Assembly: GCF_036173105.1 (NCBI RefSeq)
Contig: NZ_CP108053.1
Span: 3,224,001 to 3,288,000, forward strand
Direction of reading: 5' to 3'
DNA from: Streptomyces sp. NBC_00287
GTDB taxonomy: Bacteria; Actinomycetota; Actinomycetes; Streptomycetales; Streptomycetaceae
Length of the DNA stretch: 64,000 nt
Part shown: one piece after another, positions 51,821 to 62,532 of the stretch
How positions within the stretch are numbered: position 1 is the stretch's first letter
Layout: each line of letters starts with the position of its first letter
Position numbers and translations under genes: made by a program
Notes under the pieces: model-generated
Seen by the model: the letters and a program-made list of their open reading frames with translations, nothing else
Database searches by the model: none
Told to the model about the DNA's origin: nothing

Positions 51821-52837
51821 TTACGACTCCGCCAGGATCTGTCCGACGTACCGTGCCACTGCGCGTACCGCTCCCATCGTTCCCGGGTAATCCATGCGGG
51901 TCGGTCCGACCACGCCGAGCTTGGCGACTGCCTCGCCGCCCGAACCGTAGCCGACCGACACCACGGACGTGGAGTTGAGTCCCTCATAGGCGTTCTCATG
52001 ACCGATGCGTACGGTCATGCCCGAATCCCCGGCCTCGCCAAGGAGCTTGAGAAGCACGACCTGCTCCTCAAGGGCCTCCAGAACGGGCCGGATCGTGAGG
52101 GGAAAGTCATGTCCGAAGCGGGTGAGATTGGCGGTGCCGCCGATCATCAGCCGCTCCTCGTTCTCCTCGACCAGCGTCTCCAGCAGCGTGGAGAGAACGG
52201 CCGAGACCGTGCCGCGGTCCTCGTGGTCGAAGGCCTCGGGGAGGTCCTCGACGAGCGTCGGCACATCGGTGAAGCGCCGGCCCGCGATCCGGCTGTTCAG
52301 CCGGGCCCGCAGATCGGCCAGGGACGTCTCGCCGAACGGCGCCGGGCAGTCGACCATCCGCTGCTCGACCCGCCCGGTGTCCGTGATCAGCACGAGCATC
52401 ACGCGCGCGGGAGCGAGCGAGAGCAGCTCGACATGGCGCACGGTGGACCGGGTGAGCGACGGATACTGCACGACGGCGACCTGCCGCGTGAGCTGGGCGA
52501 GCAGCCGCACCGTCCGCGCGACGACGTCGTCGAGATCGACGGCGCCCTCGAGGAAGTTCTGGATGGCACGCCGCTCGGGCGCGGTCATCGGCTTGACGCC
52601 GGCCAGCTTGTCGACGAAGAGCCGGTAACCCTTGTCCGTCGGGATACGCCCGGCGCTGGTGTGCGGCTGAGCGATGAAGCCCTCGTCCTCCAGCGCCGCC
52701 ATGTCATTGCGGACGGTCGCCGGGGAGACGCCGAGGTTGTGCCGCTCGGTCAGGGCCTTCGACCCCACCGGCTCCTCGGTGCCGACATAGTCCTGGACGA
52801 TGGCGCGCAGCACCTGAAGCCTGCGTTCGCTCAGCAT
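51821..52837 (-). CDS. hrcA: Heat-inducible transcription repressor HrcA
   Basis: 338 residues. The N-terminal winged helix ([51 protein letters not shown]) binds CIRCE; the remaining GAF-like and insertion domains are present ([22 protein letters not shown]). It represses heat-shock genes at normal temperature. A perfect CIRCE lies 49-75 bases upstream of its start, so it represses itself and dnaJ. Confidence 0.97.
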   Translation of the reverse strand: MLSERRLQVLRAIVQDYVGTEEPVGSKALTERHNLGVSPATVRNDMAALEDEGFIAQPHTSAGRIPTDKGYRLFVDKLAGVKPMTAPERRAIQNFLEGAVDLDDVVARTVRLLAQLTRQVAVVQYPSLTRSTVRHVELLSLAPARVMLVLITDTGRVEQRMVDCPAPFGETSLADLRARLNSRIAGRRFTDVPTLVEDLPEAFDHEDRGTVSAVLSTLLETLVEENEERLMIGGTANLTRFGHDFPLTIRPVLEALEEQVVLLKLLGEAGDSGMTVRIGHENAYEGLNSTSVVSVGYGSGGEAVAKLGVVGPTRMDYPGTMGAVRAVARYVGQILAES

Positions 52838-52885
52838 CCGCGCTCACCTCCAGAAGTCGTCCCCCAGTCCCCCGGGGCGCCTCGC

Positions 52886-52912
52886 CTGGCACTCTGTCCG
52901 TCCGAGTGCCAG
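52886..52912 (-). promoter_or_regulatory. CIRCE operator
   Basis: A perfect 9-9-9 element: CTGGCACTC (52886-52894), a 9-base spacer, GAGTGCCAG (52904-52912). It is the binding site of HrcA, upstream of hrcA-dnaJ. Confidence 0.96.
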
Positions 52913-52998
52913 CGTTCCCGGCCCCAGTGTACGGCGGTGGGGTACTCCCCGGGCAAGGTCGGTCCTGCTGTGACGGGTTGTAGAGCTAGCGTCGCGGT

Positions 52999-53727
52999 AT
53001 GACGGTGACTTGGGAAGAGCTCGGGTGGGAGCGGGTCGCGGCCGGGGTGGGCCGGTGCCGGCTGCCGGGCTGGGACTGTACGGCCGGCCTGGTCCTCGGA
53101 GAGGGTACGGCGCTGGTGGTCGACGCCGGGTCGAGCCTGGCCGAGGGGGCGCGGCTGCGGATGCGGGCGGAGGCGCTCGCCGGTCACCGTGTGACCCATC
53201 TCGCGCTGACGCATCCGCACTTCGACCATGTCCTCGGGGCTGCGGCGTTCGCGGGGGCGGAGGTCTACGGCGCGGTGGGCATCGACTCGGTGTACGGGCC
53301 GCACGGCCGGGCGGAGCTGCGCGCGGACGCGGTACGCAACGGTCTGGACGCGCGCGTGGCCGACGAGGCGGTGGACACCCTGGTGCCGCCCCGCCACCAC
53401 GTCTCCGGCGAGTGGACCCTCGACCTCGGCCCCCGCCGCCAGGTCCTCCTGGCCAACGTCGGCCCCGGCCACACGGCCCATGACCTGGTGGTCCTGGTCC
53501 CCGGCACGCCCGAGGTCGTCTTCTGCGGCGACCTGGTCGAGGAGTCCGGCGAGCCCCAGGCGGGCCCGGACGCCGTACCGTCCCAGTGGCCGGCGGCCCT
53601 GGACCGCCTTCTCGCACTGGGCGGCGAGGACGCGCTGTACGTGCCCGGTCACGGAGCGGTGGTGGACGCGGCGTTCGTACGGCGGCAGCGAGACGCCCTG
53701 GCGGCCCGTTTCGGCGTGTCGCTCTGA
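52999..53727 (+). CDS. MBL-fold metallo-hydrolase
   Basis: 242 residues. The dinuclear zinc site is complete: HPHFDH (HxHxDH), the His in GPGHTAHD, the Asp in VFCGDLVEESG and the His in VPGHGAVVD. There is no signal peptide and no beta-lactam-specific feature, so a housekeeping thioesterase or hydrolase role is more likely than resistance. It diverges from hrcA; the CIRCE lies 87 bases upstream and could affect it too. Confidence 0.88.
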   Translation: MTVTWEELGWERVAAGVGRCRLPGWDCTAGLVLGEGTALVVDAGSSLAEGARLRMRAEALAGHRVTHLALTHPHFDHVLGAAAFAGAEVYGAVGIDSVYGPHGRAELRADAVRNGLDARVADEAVDTLVPPRHHVSGEWTLDLGPRRQVLLANVGPGHTAHDLVVLVPGTPEVVFCGDLVEESGEPQAGPDAVPSQWPAALDRLLALGGEDALYVPGHGAVVDAAFVRRQRDALAARFGVSL

Positions 53728-53758
53728 CAGCCGTACGGCTTCTCCTATCGTCATCCGA

Positions 53759-54574
53759 ATGCGCCAGTACTCTCCGGACCTGACCCCGCCCTGGAAGAAG
53801 CCCAAGCCGGTCCCCGAGGTCGAGGCGGAGCCCGGCCTGGTGGTGGAGGAGCCCGGCACCGGCTTCTGCGGCGCGGTGATCCGCTGCGAGGCGGGAACGG
53901 TGACGCTGGAGGACCGCTTCGGCAAGCACCGGGTGTTCCCACTGGAGCCGAGGGGCTTCCTGCTGGAGGGCAGGGTGGTGACGCTGGTGAGACCGTCGTC
54001 ATCGACTCCGGTACGTCCCACCCGTACCGCGTCCGGTTCAGTCGCCGTCCCCGGCGCCCGCGCGCGCGTCGCCCGCGCCGGGCGCATCTACGTCGAGGGC
54101 CGCCACGACGCGGAACTGGTGGAGAAGGTCTGGGGCGACGACCTGCGCATCGAGGGTGTGGTGGTGGAGTACCTGGAGGGCGTGGACGACCTGCCGAGGA
54201 TCGTCGAGGAATTCGCACCGGGCCCGGACGCGAGGCTGGGAGTCCTGGTGGACCACCTGCTCCCCGGCACGAAGGAGTGGCGGATCGCGGAGTCGGTCAC
54301 CAGCGAACACGCCTTGGTCGTCGGCCACCCGTACATCGACATCTGGGAGGCCGTGAAGCCGTCGTCCCTGGGCATCGCGGGCTGGCCTCGGGTGCCGCAC
54401 GGGCAGGACTGGAAAACGGGGGTGTGCCGGGCGCTGGGGTGGCCGTCGGAGAACACGGGGGCGGTGTGGCAGGCGATTCTGGGGCGCGTGGGGTCTTACA
54501 AGGACCTGGAGCCGGAGCTGCTGGGAAGGGTGGAGGAACTGATCGACTTCGTCACGGATAGCGGTGGGGCCTGA
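53759..54574 (+). CDS. DUF3097 family protein
   Basis: 271 residues of a family confined mostly to actinobacteria. The N-terminal part is a small beta-rich domain (GTGFCGAVIRCEAGTVTLEDRFG). The rest resembles a TOPRIM-like fold: RIYVEGRHDAELVEKVWGDDLR with a conserved Glu, and GVLVDHLLPGTKEWRIAE with Asp-x-His. That suggests nucleic-acid or nucleotide metal chemistry; the function is not established. It starts 31 bases after the MBL gene on the same strand. Confidence 0.85.
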   Translation: MRQYSPDLTPPWKKPKPVPEVEAEPGLVVEEPGTGFCGAVIRCEAGTVTLEDRFGKHRVFPLEPRGFLLEGRVVTLVRPSSSTPVRPTRTASGSVAVPGARARVARAGRIYVEGRHDAELVEKVWGDDLRIEGVVVEYLEGVDDLPRIVEEFAPGPDARLGVLVDHLLPGTKEWRIAESVTSEHALVVGHPYIDIWEAVKPSSLGIAGWPRVPHGQDWKTGVCRALGWPSENTGAVWQAILGRVGSYKDLEPELLGRVEELIDFVTDSGGA

Positions 54575-55136
54575 CGTCGGGGAATGTGCCGAACTCGCTC
54601 GTGCCCAGTTCGACCCCCAGAACCTCCACCGACACCGGATCACCGAACTTGGTGATCTGCTGCGTCAGATAGTTGGCGTCCTCACCCTCACCCTCAGGCC
54701 TCGTCAGCAGGACACACTGCGCCATGATCGGATCGAGAATGAGATACACAGGCACCTTGCCCGCCGCGTAGATCGACCTCTTGACCACGTAGTCCTGATG
54801 AACACTGGACTTGGAGACGACCTCGACGACCATGCTGACCAGCTGGGACGGCAGTAGATGCCCCGAGGCGGGCAGCATGTCCGGCGCCGCGACGACCAGA
54901 TCCGGGATGGGCACGCTCTCCTCGCCGACGATGTCGACGTCCTGTGTCTGGATGGGATACCAGCGGTCCAGGGGAATTTGCGCCTGTGTGTGCAACACGA
55001 TCAGGTTGTGCACCAGATCTGGGCTGGCCATCATCACGATTACCCCCCTGAGGAGCTCAGCCTTGACGCCCTCGGGAGGCTCGAACTTGTCGAGGTAATT
55101 GGCCATTCCACGCTCGTCCACAGCGGTCATCTCCAT
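54552..55136 (-). CDS. Uma2-family (DUF820) PD-(D/E)XK nuclease-like protein
   Basis: 194 residues. The core nuclease motif is visible: PIPDLVVAAPDM, VSMVVEVVSKSS and HQDYVVKRSIYAAGKVPVYLILD (D, E-x-x, K spacing). Streptomyces carry many Uma2 paralogues of unknown role, none shown to act in defence here. Its 3' end overlaps the DUF3097 stop by 23 bases on the opposite strand. Confidence 0.85.
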   Translation of the reverse strand: MEMTAVDERGMANYLDKFEPPEGVKAELLRGVIVMMASPDLVHNLIVLHTQAQIPLDRWYPIQTQDVDIVGEESVPIPDLVVAAPDMLPASGHLLPSQLVSMVVEVVSKSSVHQDYVVKRSIYAAGKVPVYLILDPIMAQCVLLTRPEGEGEDANYLTQQITKFGDPVSVEVLGVELGTSEFGTFPDVRPHRYP

Positions 55137-55228
55137 GGCCTCCCATCCGCCGCGTCCTTATGGCGGCAGCCTACGAACCAGGTTAGAGACCGAACCTGAG
55201 TTCCGGGGCGATTCACTCGCCCGAGTGA

Positions 55229-56461
55229 TCAATCCACCAGGTCCCGCACCACCGCATCCGCCAGTAGCCGTCCCCGCAACGTCAGCACGGCCCGACCCTC
55301 CTCGTACGGCCCCTTGTGCAGCAACTCATCCGCCAGCGCCCGGCGTGCGGCCTTGAGCCCCTCCGGCCTCAGCAACCCCAGCGGCACCCCCTCCCGAAGC
55401 CGCAGCTCCAGCAGGATCCGCTCCACCCGCCGGTCCTCCTCCGACAGCAGCTCGCGCCCCGCCCCCGGCGACCGCCCTGCCGCCAGCGCCCCCGCATACG
55501 CTCCCGGATGCTTCACGTTCCACCAGCGCACCCCGCCTACATGCGAGTGCGCCCCAGGACCGGCCCCCCACCAGTCCGCGCCCCGCCAGTACAGCTCGTT
55601 GTGCAGGCACCGGCCCGCTTCCGAGGTCGCCCAGTTCGAGACCTCGTACCAGTCGAAGCCCGCCGAGGACAGCACGGATTCCGCCATCAGATAGCGGTCG
55701 GCGTGGACGTCGTCGTCGGTCATCGGGACCTCGCCCCGGCGGATCCGTCGGGCGAGCTGCGTGCCCTCCTCGACGATCAGCGCGTACGCCGAGACATGGT
55801 CAGGACCGGCGCCGATCGCCGATTCCAGCGACGCCCGCCAGTCGTCGTCCGACTCCCCGGGCGTGCCGTAGATCAGGTCCAGGTTCACATGGTCGAAGCC
55901 CGCCGCATGTGCCTCCGCCACACATGCCTCGGGGCGGCCGGGCGTATGCGTCCGGTCCAGCACCTTCAGCACATGCTGCTTCGCGCTCTGCATGCCGAAG
56001 GAGATCCGGTTGAAGCCGCCCTCCCTCAGCCGGGAGAGGTACGCCGGGTCCACCGACTCCGGGTTCGCCTCCGTCGTGATCTCGGCGTCGGACGCGAGCC
56101 CGAACTCGTCCCGGATCGCCCCCAGCATCCGTACGAGATCATCCGCCGCCAGCAGCGTCGGCGTACCGCCGCCCACGAAGACCGTCCGCACCGCGCGCGG
56201 GTCGTCGCCCAGTACCTTCCGCGCCAGGCGGATCTCGTCGATCAGGGTGTCCGCGTAGTTGTCGCGGGAGGCAAGCACGCCACCCGTGCCGCGCAGCTCG
56301 GTCGCGGTGTAGGTGTTGAAGTCGCAGTACCCGCAGCGGGTCGCGCAGTACGGGACGTGCAGGTAGAAGCCGAGCGGGCGGTCGGCCGCGCCGGTGAGCG
56401 CGGTGGCGGGCAGCGTGCCGTCGTCGGGGACCGGCTCGCCGTCGGGGAGTGCGGAAGGCAT
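55229..56461 (-). CDS. hemW: Radical SAM heme chaperone HemW (coproporphyrinogen III oxidase-like)
   Basis: 410 residues. The radical-SAM cluster motif is C39-ATR-C43-GY-C46 within FYLHVPYCATRCGYCDF. FVGGGTPTLL, ANPESVDPAYLSRLREGG and RISFGMQS are typical of HemW/HemN. HemW binds and inserts heme; it lacks the N-terminal features of true HemN. An alternative ATG lies at 56470. A perfect 16-base palindrome (56453-56468) covers the start codon. Confidence 0.93.
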   Translation of the reverse strand: MPSALPDGEPVPDDGTLPATALTGAADRPLGFYLHVPYCATRCGYCDFNTYTATELRGTGGVLASRDNYADTLIDEIRLARKVLGDDPRAVRTVFVGGGTPTLLAADDLVRMLGAIRDEFGLASDAEITTEANPESVDPAYLSRLREGGFNRISFGMQSAKQHVLKVLDRTHTPGRPEACVAEAHAAGFDHVNLDLIYGTPGESDDDWRASLESAIGAGPDHVSAYALIVEEGTQLARRIRRGEVPMTDDDVHADRYLMAESVLSSAGFDWYEVSNWATSEAGRCLHNELYWRGADWWGAGPGAHSHVGGVRWWNVKHPGAYAGALAAGRSPGAGRELLSEEDRRVERILLELRLREGVPLGLLRPEGLKAARRALADELLHKGPYEEGRAVLTLRGRLLADAVVRDLVD

Positions 56462-56518
56462 GCCTTCCATTGTCCAGCACACCGAACCCTTGCTCGGCAC
56501 CCCGAGCATCCCGACCCT

Positions 56519-58378
56519 TTACTCGGCCTGGAGCACCAGCAGCGCCAGATCGTCCTCCGGCGGCCGCCCCCCGAAGTCGTGCACGAGCCGCCGGATCCGC
56601 TCCGCGATCGACTGCGCGCTGAGCCCCGCGCACCCGGCGAGCGCGGTCGCGAGCCCGTCCCCGTCGTCGAACTGGCGTGAGCCGCAGCGCCGCTCCGTCA
56701 CTCCGTCCGTCACGCACAGCAGGCTGTCCCCGGGCCGCAGCTCCAGGGTCTCGCTGGTGTACGTGGCGTCCTCGATGACCCCGAGCAGAGTCTGCGGCTG
56801 CGCTGCCGTACGGACGTCCCCGTCGGGGCCCAACAGCAGCGGCAACGGGTGTCCGGCGGAGGCGAGGGTGCACAGGACGCCGCCGTCGAAGGGAGCCAGC
56901 TCGCCGTACAACAGGGAGAGGAAGCGGGTCTGGGGGCCCTCTCCCGGGGGCGCCGGGCCGACCAGGGCGCGGGCATTGGCGTCCGCCGCCTCCGTGGCGT
57001 CGTCGAGGAGGAGCTGGTTGAGGCGGTCGAGGACGTCGGCCACTCGGTAGCCCTCCCGGGCCAGCAGCCGTAGCCAGGGGCGGGCCAGGCCGATCACCAC
57101 CGCCGCCTCCGGGCCCTTGCCCTGGACGTCACCGACGGCGAAGCACCAGCGGCCGTCGGCGGCCGGGAACACGTCGTAGAAGTCGCCGCTCGGCCCGCCC
57201 TGGTCGCAGGGCTCGTAGACGAGGGCGCTGCGCACCCCCGGGATCTCGGCGACGGCGCCGGGCAGCAGTCCGCGCTGGAGGACCGCGCTGATGGTGGCCT
57301 GACGGGCGTACTGCCGGGCCGCGCCGATGGCGAGCGCCACCCGGCGGCCCAGGTCCTCCACGAGCCCGGTGACCTCGTCGGGGAAGCCCGCGGGACCGGC
57401 CCGCCCGATGACGAGCGTGCCCAGCGGTCGGCCGCCCGCGATCAGCCGGTACGCCAATGCCGTGCCCTCCGGCTCCAGCGCCTCCCCGGGCCAGGGGTGC
57501 GGCACGGGCCCGGAGAGCAGGTCGTCCGGCGGGCGGGGCGGCTCCTTCTCCAGCGCCACGCGCAGGTCCTCGATGCGGTTCTCGCTGCCGTGCCAGACCC
57601 GGGCAAGACGGGGCCCGGCGCCCGCGGTGCCGTGCGGCGCCCAGCCGCGCCCGGTGAGCTCGTCCTCGAGCCACACCGCGCACCAGTCGGCGAGCCGGGG
57701 CACGAGCAGCTGCCCGGTGAGCGCGGCGACCAGGTCCTCGTCGAGCTGCCCGGCGAGCAGATCGGAGGCCTCGGCGAGGAACGACAGGGCGCCCCGGCCC
57801 AACCAGTCCCGGTCGCGCTCGGGCCGCCGCGGTCCCGGGCCCGGTATCGAGAAGGGGCGCGGAGTCCCGGCCTCCTCCTGGTGCTCCTCGGCGGCAAGAC
57901 GTGCCCACACCGTCTTCACGCCGGTGCGGTAGGTCACGCCCCAGGACTCCGCGAGCCGTCCGACCAGGCTCAGTCCGCGCCCGTACTCCGGTGTGCCGTC
58001 CGCCGGTTCGGGGGTGCCGTCGCGCGGGGCGCGCGAGGGATGGCGGTCGGAGACCTCGACGACGATCGCGCCGGTCTCCTCCTCCATCCGGCACACCAGC
58101 TCTATGTCGGTGCCCGCGTGCACTACGGCGTTGGTGACCAGTTCGCTGACGACCAGCGCGGTGTCGTCGGCGAGGCGCGCGGTGCGGTGCTCGGTGCCGG
58201 GCAGGCCGAGTTCGGCCCACTCGGTGAGGCCGGCGTGCACGAGTGCGCGGGCGGAGCCCGGCGCGAGGGGGCTTCCGGGCAGGGTCGCGCAGGTCCACGC
58301 GCGCGGGCGCACGCTCTCGTGCGCAGGCACATCAGAGGCACGGGAAACGGTCTCCCGTTGCGCCGGAATGGCCCTCAT
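56519..58378 (-). CDS. PP2C-type (SpoIIE) phosphatase with RsbW-like kinase and GAF domains
   Basis: 619 residues. An N-terminal HATPase/anti-sigma-kinase-like domain (about 45-165) carries LVVSELVTNAVVHAG and GRGLSLVGRLAESWG. A GAF-like middle (about 210-390) follows. The C-terminal PP2C domain (about 415-617) has GGPSGDFYDVFPA and VGDVQGKGPEAA with metal Asp residues, and PPEDDLALLVLQ at the end. Such proteins dephosphorylate anti-sigma-factor antagonists. GGGGAG lies 7 bases before the ATG. The gene diverges from the giant kinase across 101 bases, so the two may share signals. Confidence 0.93.
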   Translation of the reverse strand: MRAIPAQRETVSRASDVPAHESVRPRAWTCATLPGSPLAPGSARALVHAGLTEWAELGLPGTEHRTARLADDTALVVSELVTNAVVHAGTDIELVCRMEEETGAIVVEVSDRHPSRAPRDGTPEPADGTPEYGRGLSLVGRLAESWGVTYRTGVKTVWARLAAEEHQEEAGTPRPFSIPGPGPRRPERDRDWLGRGALSFLAEASDLLAGQLDEDLVAALTGQLLVPRLADWCAVWLEDELTGRGWAPHGTAGAGPRLARVWHGSENRIEDLRVALEKEPPRPPDDLLSGPVPHPWPGEALEPEGTALAYRLIAGGRPLGTLVIGRAGPAGFPDEVTGLVEDLGRRVALAIGAARQYARQATISAVLQRGLLPGAVAEIPGVRSALVYEPCDQGGPSGDFYDVFPAADGRWCFAVGDVQGKGPEAAVVIGLARPWLRLLAREGYRVADVLDRLNQLLLDDATEAADANARALVGPAPPGEGPQTRFLSLLYGELAPFDGGVLCTLASAGHPLPLLLGPDGDVRTAAQPQTLLGVIEDATYTSETLELRPGDSLLCVTDGVTERRCGSRQFDDGDGLATALAGCAGLSAQSIAERIRRLVHDFGGRPPEDDLALLVLQAE

Positions 58379-58479
58379 GGACAGCTCCCCGAGCGGTTCG
58401 GACGAATAGCCTCGGTCGACGCGGACAGAGTGACAGACTGGCCACGCCCATAAGCACCGAGTTACCGAAGTGGGCCGCC

Positions 58480-61400
58480 ATGAGTGAGAACAGTGGTACA
58501 CGCGTGCTCGAAGACGGTCAGATTCGGGCATCGGATCTGCGTCCTCTGCTCGCCGCGATGGCAGCTGCCCGGGACGGCGACTTCCGCGAGGTGTCCGATC
58601 CGGGCACAGGTGTGGTGGCCGAACTCGTCGCGGCCTACAACCAGATCATGAACCGCAGTCTGCACTTCAACTCCGAGGTGCAGCGGGTCAGGAGAGAGCT
58701 CGTACGGCACGGCCGGCTGGACGAGCGGCTGGCGGCGAGCCCGGGCCAGGGCGCGTGGACGGCCCGGGTCAATGACGTGAACCAGCTGCTCGACGCCATC
58801 GTGGCCCCGGCGGCCAACGCGACGCGGGTCCTGGACGCGGTGGCGGGCGGCGATCTGACCCAGCGGGTCGATCTGCACGACGGCTCCCGGCAGTTACGCG
58901 GCGATCTGCGGCGTCTTGGCCGGGCCGTGAACAAGATGGTCGACCAGCTCTCCCTGTTCACCGGCGAGGTGACCCGGGTGGCCCGCGAGGTCGGCACCGA
59001 GGGACGGCTCGGCGGCCGGGCCAAGGTACAGGGTCTGTCGGGAAGTTGGCGAGATGTCACCGAGGCCGTCAACACCATGGCGTCCCGGCTGACGGCACAG
59101 GTGCGGGACATCGCCCTGGTGACGACGGCGGTGGCACGCGGCGACCTGACCCGTACGGTCACCGTCGAGGCGACCGGCGAGCTGCTCGAACTCAAGCTGA
59201 CCGTCAACACGATGGTCGACCAGCTCTCCGCCTTCGCCGACGAAGTGACGCGCGTCGCCCGCGAAGTCGGCACCGAGGGCCAGTTGGGCGGCCGGGCCCA
59301 GGTGCGGGGCGTCTCCGGGGTCTGGAAGGACCTCACGGACAACGTCAACTTCATGGCCTCGAACCTGACTTCGCAGGTCCGCAATATCGCCCAGGTGACG
59401 ACCGCCGTCGCCAATGGAGATCTGAGTCAGAAGATCACCGTCGACGCCCAGGGTGAGATCCTGGAGCTGAAGTCGACGATCAACACGATGGTCGACCAGC
59501 TCTCCGCCTTCGCCGACGAAGTCACCCGCGTCGCCCGCGAGGTCGGCACCGAAGGAAACCTCGGCGGCCGGGCCCAGGTGCGAGGTGTGTCGGGCGTCTG
59601 GAAGGACCTCACCGACAACGTCAACTTCATGGCCGACAACCTCACCTCACAGGTGCGGAACATCGCCCTCGTCTCCACCGCCGTGGCCCAGGGCGACCTC
59701 GGCAAGAAGATCACCGTGGAAGCGAAGGGCGAGATCCTGGAGCTGAAGTCCACCATCAACACGATGGTCGACCAGCTTTCCGCCTTCGCCGACGAAGTGA
59801 CGCGCGTCGCCCGCGAGGTCGGCACCGAAGGAAACCTCGGTGGTCAGGCTCAGGTACGAGGCGTGAGCGGCGTCTGGAAAGACCTCACCGACAACGTCAA
59901 CTTCATGGCCCTGAACCTGACTTCGCAGGTCCGCAACATCGCCCAGGTGACTACGGCGGTGGCCAACGGCGACCTCTCCAAGAAGATCACCGTCGACGCC
60001 CGCGGCGAGATCCTCGAACTCAAGGACACCGTCAACACGATGGTGGAGCAACTGCGCGCCTTCGCCGACGAGGTGACCAGGGTCGCCCGCGAGGTCGGCA
60101 CCGACGGCCGGCTGGGCGGACGGGCCCAGGTGCTCGGGGTCTCCGGCGTCTGGCGGGATCTGACGGACAACGTCAACTACATGGCCGACAACCTCACTTC
60201 ACAGGTCCGCAATATCGCCCAGGTCGCCACCGCCGTCGCCCAGGGCGATCTGTCGAAGAAGATCGACGTGGACGCGCGCGGCGAGATCCTGGAGCTCAAG
60301 ACCACCATCAACACCATGGTCGACACGCTCTCCTCCTTCTCCTCCGAGGTCACCCGCGTGGCCCGCGAGGTCGGCTCCGAGGGCCAACTCGGCGGCCAGG
60401 CACGGGTCGAGGGCGTGTACGGCACCTGGAAGCGTCTGACGACCAATGTGAACGAGCTCGCCCTGAACCTCACCACCCAGGTCCGCGCCATCGCCGAGGT
60501 GGCCTCGGCCGTGGCACAGGGCGACATGTCCCGTTCGATCACCGTGGAGACACAGGGCGAGGTGGCCGAGCTCAAGGACAACATCAACCTGATGGTGGCC
60601 AACCTGCGCGAGACGACCCGCGCCAAGGACTGGCTGGAATCCAACCTCGCCCGGCTCGCCGCCCTGATGCAGGGCCACCGGGACCTGATGGAGGTCGCCG
60701 ACCTCATCCTGCGTGAGCTGACCCCGCTGGTGAACGCCCAGTACGGCGCGTTCTACCTGGCCGACCCGGACGAGGACAGCGCGCTGCGCACCACCGAGCC
60801 CGCGAAGGGCCTGGCGTTCATCGCCGGCTACGGCGCCGCCCAGGGCGCGACCGTGGAGACCGGCGGACTGCCCGTGCACGGCCTGGTCCGGCAGGCGGCC
60901 CGGGAGAAGAAGCGCATCCTCGTCGAGGGGGCCCCGGTCGACTACATCAAGATCAACAGCGGCCTCGGGGAAGCGGCCCCCACCACCATCGTCATCATCC
61001 CGATCCTTTTCGAGGACAAGCTCCTCGGGGTGATCGAGCTGGCGTCCTTCTCCCGCTTCTCCGATGTCCACCTGGCCTTCTTCGACCAGTTCGTGAACAC
61101 CATCGGCGTCGCCATCAACACCATCATCGCCAACTCCCGCACCGAGTCCCTGCTCGGCGAGTCCCAGCGCCTGGCCATGCAGCTCCAGGAGCGCTCGGAC
61201 GAACTCCAGAAACAGCAGGCGGAGTTGCAGCGCTCCAACGCCGAACTGGAGGAGAAGGCCGCCCTGCTGGCCACTTCCTCGCAGTACAAGTCGGAGTTCC
61301 TGGCGAACATGTCGCACGAGCTGCGCACCCCGCTGAACTCCCTGCTGATCCTCGCCCGTCTCCTCTCGGACAACCCGGACGGCCATCTCTCCGACCAGGA

Positions 61401-62532
61401 GGTCCAGTTCGCGACGACGATCCACAGGTCGGGCTCGGACCTGCTCCAACTGATCAACGACATCCTCGACCTGTCGAAGATCGAGGCGGGCCGGATGGAC
61501 GTACGCCCCAAGCGCCTGCCGCTGATCAAGCTCCTGGACTACGTCCACGCCACGTTCCGCCCGCTCACCCACGACCGGGGGCTCGCCTTCGAGGTGTCGG
61601 TCGGCGAGGACGTCCCGCGCGAGATGTACTCGGACGAGCAGCGCCTCCAGCAGATCCTGCGCAATCTGCTCTCCAACGCCATCAAGTTCACCGCGTCGGG
61701 CCGGGTCGAGCTACGGGTCGGCCGGGTCACGGAGCCCGAACTCGTGGGCGTCCGGGAGAGCGGCGAGGTGATCGCCTTCGAGGTGTCCGACACCGGCATC
61801 GGTATCGCGCCGGAGAAACTCCCGGTGATCTTCGAGGCGTTCCAGCAGGCCGACGGCACCACCAACCGCAAGTACGGCGGCACCGGGCTCGGTCTGTCCA
61901 TCAGCCGGGAGATCGCGGGCCTGCTGGGCGGCCGTATCGTCGCCGAGAGCGAGCCGGGCAAGGGCTCCACCTTCACCCTGTACGTCCCTGTCGTCAGCCC
62001 CGGCCACCCGGTGACCGACGACCGGAGCGCCGTACTCGTGCCGGAGCAGGTGTCCACCGTGCCGGAGGCCGACGACGCCTGGCCCGCGCCGACCAGGCTG
62101 GAGGAGTGGCAGTCGGGGCGGGCGGGGCAGATCCTGTCCGGGCGGCGGGTGTTGATCGTGGACGACGACATCCGCAATGTGTTCGCGCTGACGCATGTGC
62201 TCGGCCGGGTCGGGATGCCGGTGCTCTACGCGGAGAACGGCCGTGAGGGCATCGAGACGCTGGAGCGCAACCCGGACGTCGAACTCATCCTGATGGACAT
62301 CATGATGCCGGAGATGGACGGCTACGAGACCATCGCCGCCATCCGCCGCACCCGTCGCTGGGTGGGCCTGCCCATCATCGCGCTGACCGCCAAGGCGATG
62401 CCCGGGGACCGGGAGAAGTCCATCGCGCGCGGCGCCAACGACTACGTACCGAAACCGGTGGACGTCGACCGACTGCTCACCGTCGTGTGCGGTCTGCTGG
62501 ACCCGGAGGGAGCCGACGAGACCACGCCATGA
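58480..62532 (+). CDS. Giant soluble hybrid histidine kinase with six HAMP-type repeats (group III-like)
   Basis: 1350 residues with no membrane segment. Order: N-domain; HAMP-like array with six 92-residue repeats, each holding [10 protein letters not shown] (about residues 163, 255, 347, 439, 531 and 623); GAF (about 730-885); coiled coil ([25 protein letters not shown]); HisKA with H946 in [11 protein letters not shown]; HATPase ([21 protein letters not shown]); receiver with D1273 ([15 protein letters not shown]). The HAMP-repeat architecture resembles fungal group III osmosensing kinases. The stop overlaps a response-regulator gene by ATGA. Confidence 0.93.
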   Translation: MSENSGTRVLEDGQIRASDLRPLLAAMAAARDGDFREVSDPGTGVVAELVAAYNQIMNRSLHFNSEVQRVRRELVRHGRLDERLAASPGQGAWTARVNDVNQLLDAIVAPAANATRVLDAVAGGDLTQRVDLHDGSRQLRGDLRRLGRAVNKMVDQLSLFTGEVTRVAREVGTEGRLGGRAKVQGLSGSWRDVTEAVNTMASRLTAQVRDIALVTTAVARGDLTRTVTVEATGELLELKLTVNTMVDQLSAFADEVTRVAREVGTEGQLGGRAQVRGVSGVWKDLTDNVNFMASNLTSQVRNIAQVTTAVANGDLSQKITVDAQGEILELKSTINTMVDQLSAFADEVTRVAREVGTEGNLGGRAQVRGVSGVWKDLTDNVNFMADNLTSQVRNIALVSTAVAQGDLGKKITVEAKGEILELKSTINTMVDQLSAFADEVTRVAREVGTEGNLGGQAQVRGVSGVWKDLTDNVNFMALNLTSQVRNIAQVTTAVANGDLSKKITVDARGEILELKDTVNTMVEQLRAFADEVTRVAREVGTDGRLGGRAQVLGVSGVWRDLTDNVNYMADNLTSQVRNIAQVATAVAQGDLSKKIDVDARGEILELKTTINTMVDTLSSFSSEVTRVAREVGSEGQLGGQARVEGVYGTWKRLTTNVNELALNLTTQVRAIAEVASAVAQGDMSRSITVETQGEVAELKDNINLMVANLRETTRAKDWLESNLARLAALMQGHRDLMEVADLILRELTPLVNAQYGAFYLADPDEDSALRTTEPAKGLAFIAGYGAAQGATVETGGLPVHGLVRQAAREKKRILVEGAPVDYIKINSGLGEAAPTTIVIIPILFEDKLLGVIELASFSRFSDVHLAFFDQFVNTIGVAINTIIANSRTESLLGESQRLAMQLQERSDELQKQQAELQRSNAELEEKAALLATSSQYKSEFLANMSHELRTPLNSLLILARLLSDNPDGHLSDQEVQFATTIHRSGSDLLQLINDILDLSKIEAGRMDVRPKRLPLIKLLDYVHATFRPLTHDRGLAFEVSVGEDVPREMYSDEQRLQQILRNLLSNAIKFTASGRVELRVGRVTEPELVGVRESGEVIAFEVSDTGIGIAPEKLPVIFEAFQQADGTTNRKYGGTGLGLSISREIAGLLGGRIVAESEPGKGSTFTLYVPVVSPGHPVTDDRSAVLVPEQVSTVPEADDAWPAPTRLEEWQSGRAGQILSGRRVLIVDDDIRNVFALTHVLGRVGMPVLYAENGREGIETLERNPDVELILMDIMMPEMDGYETIAAIRRTRRWVGLPIIALTAKAMPGDREKSIARGANDYVPKPVDVDRLLTVVCGLLDPEGADETTP
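58966..60375 (+). repeat. Tandem 276-base repeats encoding the HAMP array
   Basis: Six units begin at 58966, 59242, 59518, 59794, 60070 and 60346, exactly 276 bases apart. Some are nearly identical in DNA (59216-59281 versus 59492-59557). The range given covers the start of the sixth unit. Recombination could change the copy number in steps of 92 residues. Confidence 0.9.

Noticed and set aside
52999..53727. Metallo-beta-lactamase paired with the class A enzyme
   Set aside because: It is 51 kb away, lacks a signal peptide, and the fold is shared by many housekeeping hydrolases.
54552..55136. Uma2 nuclease as part of a defence system
   Set aside because: No methylase, helicase, toxin partner or mobile-element context is nearby, and Uma2 paralogues are numerous in Streptomyces.
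58243..58479. Upstream extension of the giant kinase frame
   Set aside because: It runs antisense through the phosphatase gene; the ATG at 58480 begins the recognisable protein.
58966..60375. Regular repeats as a possible CRISPR array
   Set aside because: The 276-base units are contiguous, coding and in frame, with HAMP-like protein sequence and no unique spacers.
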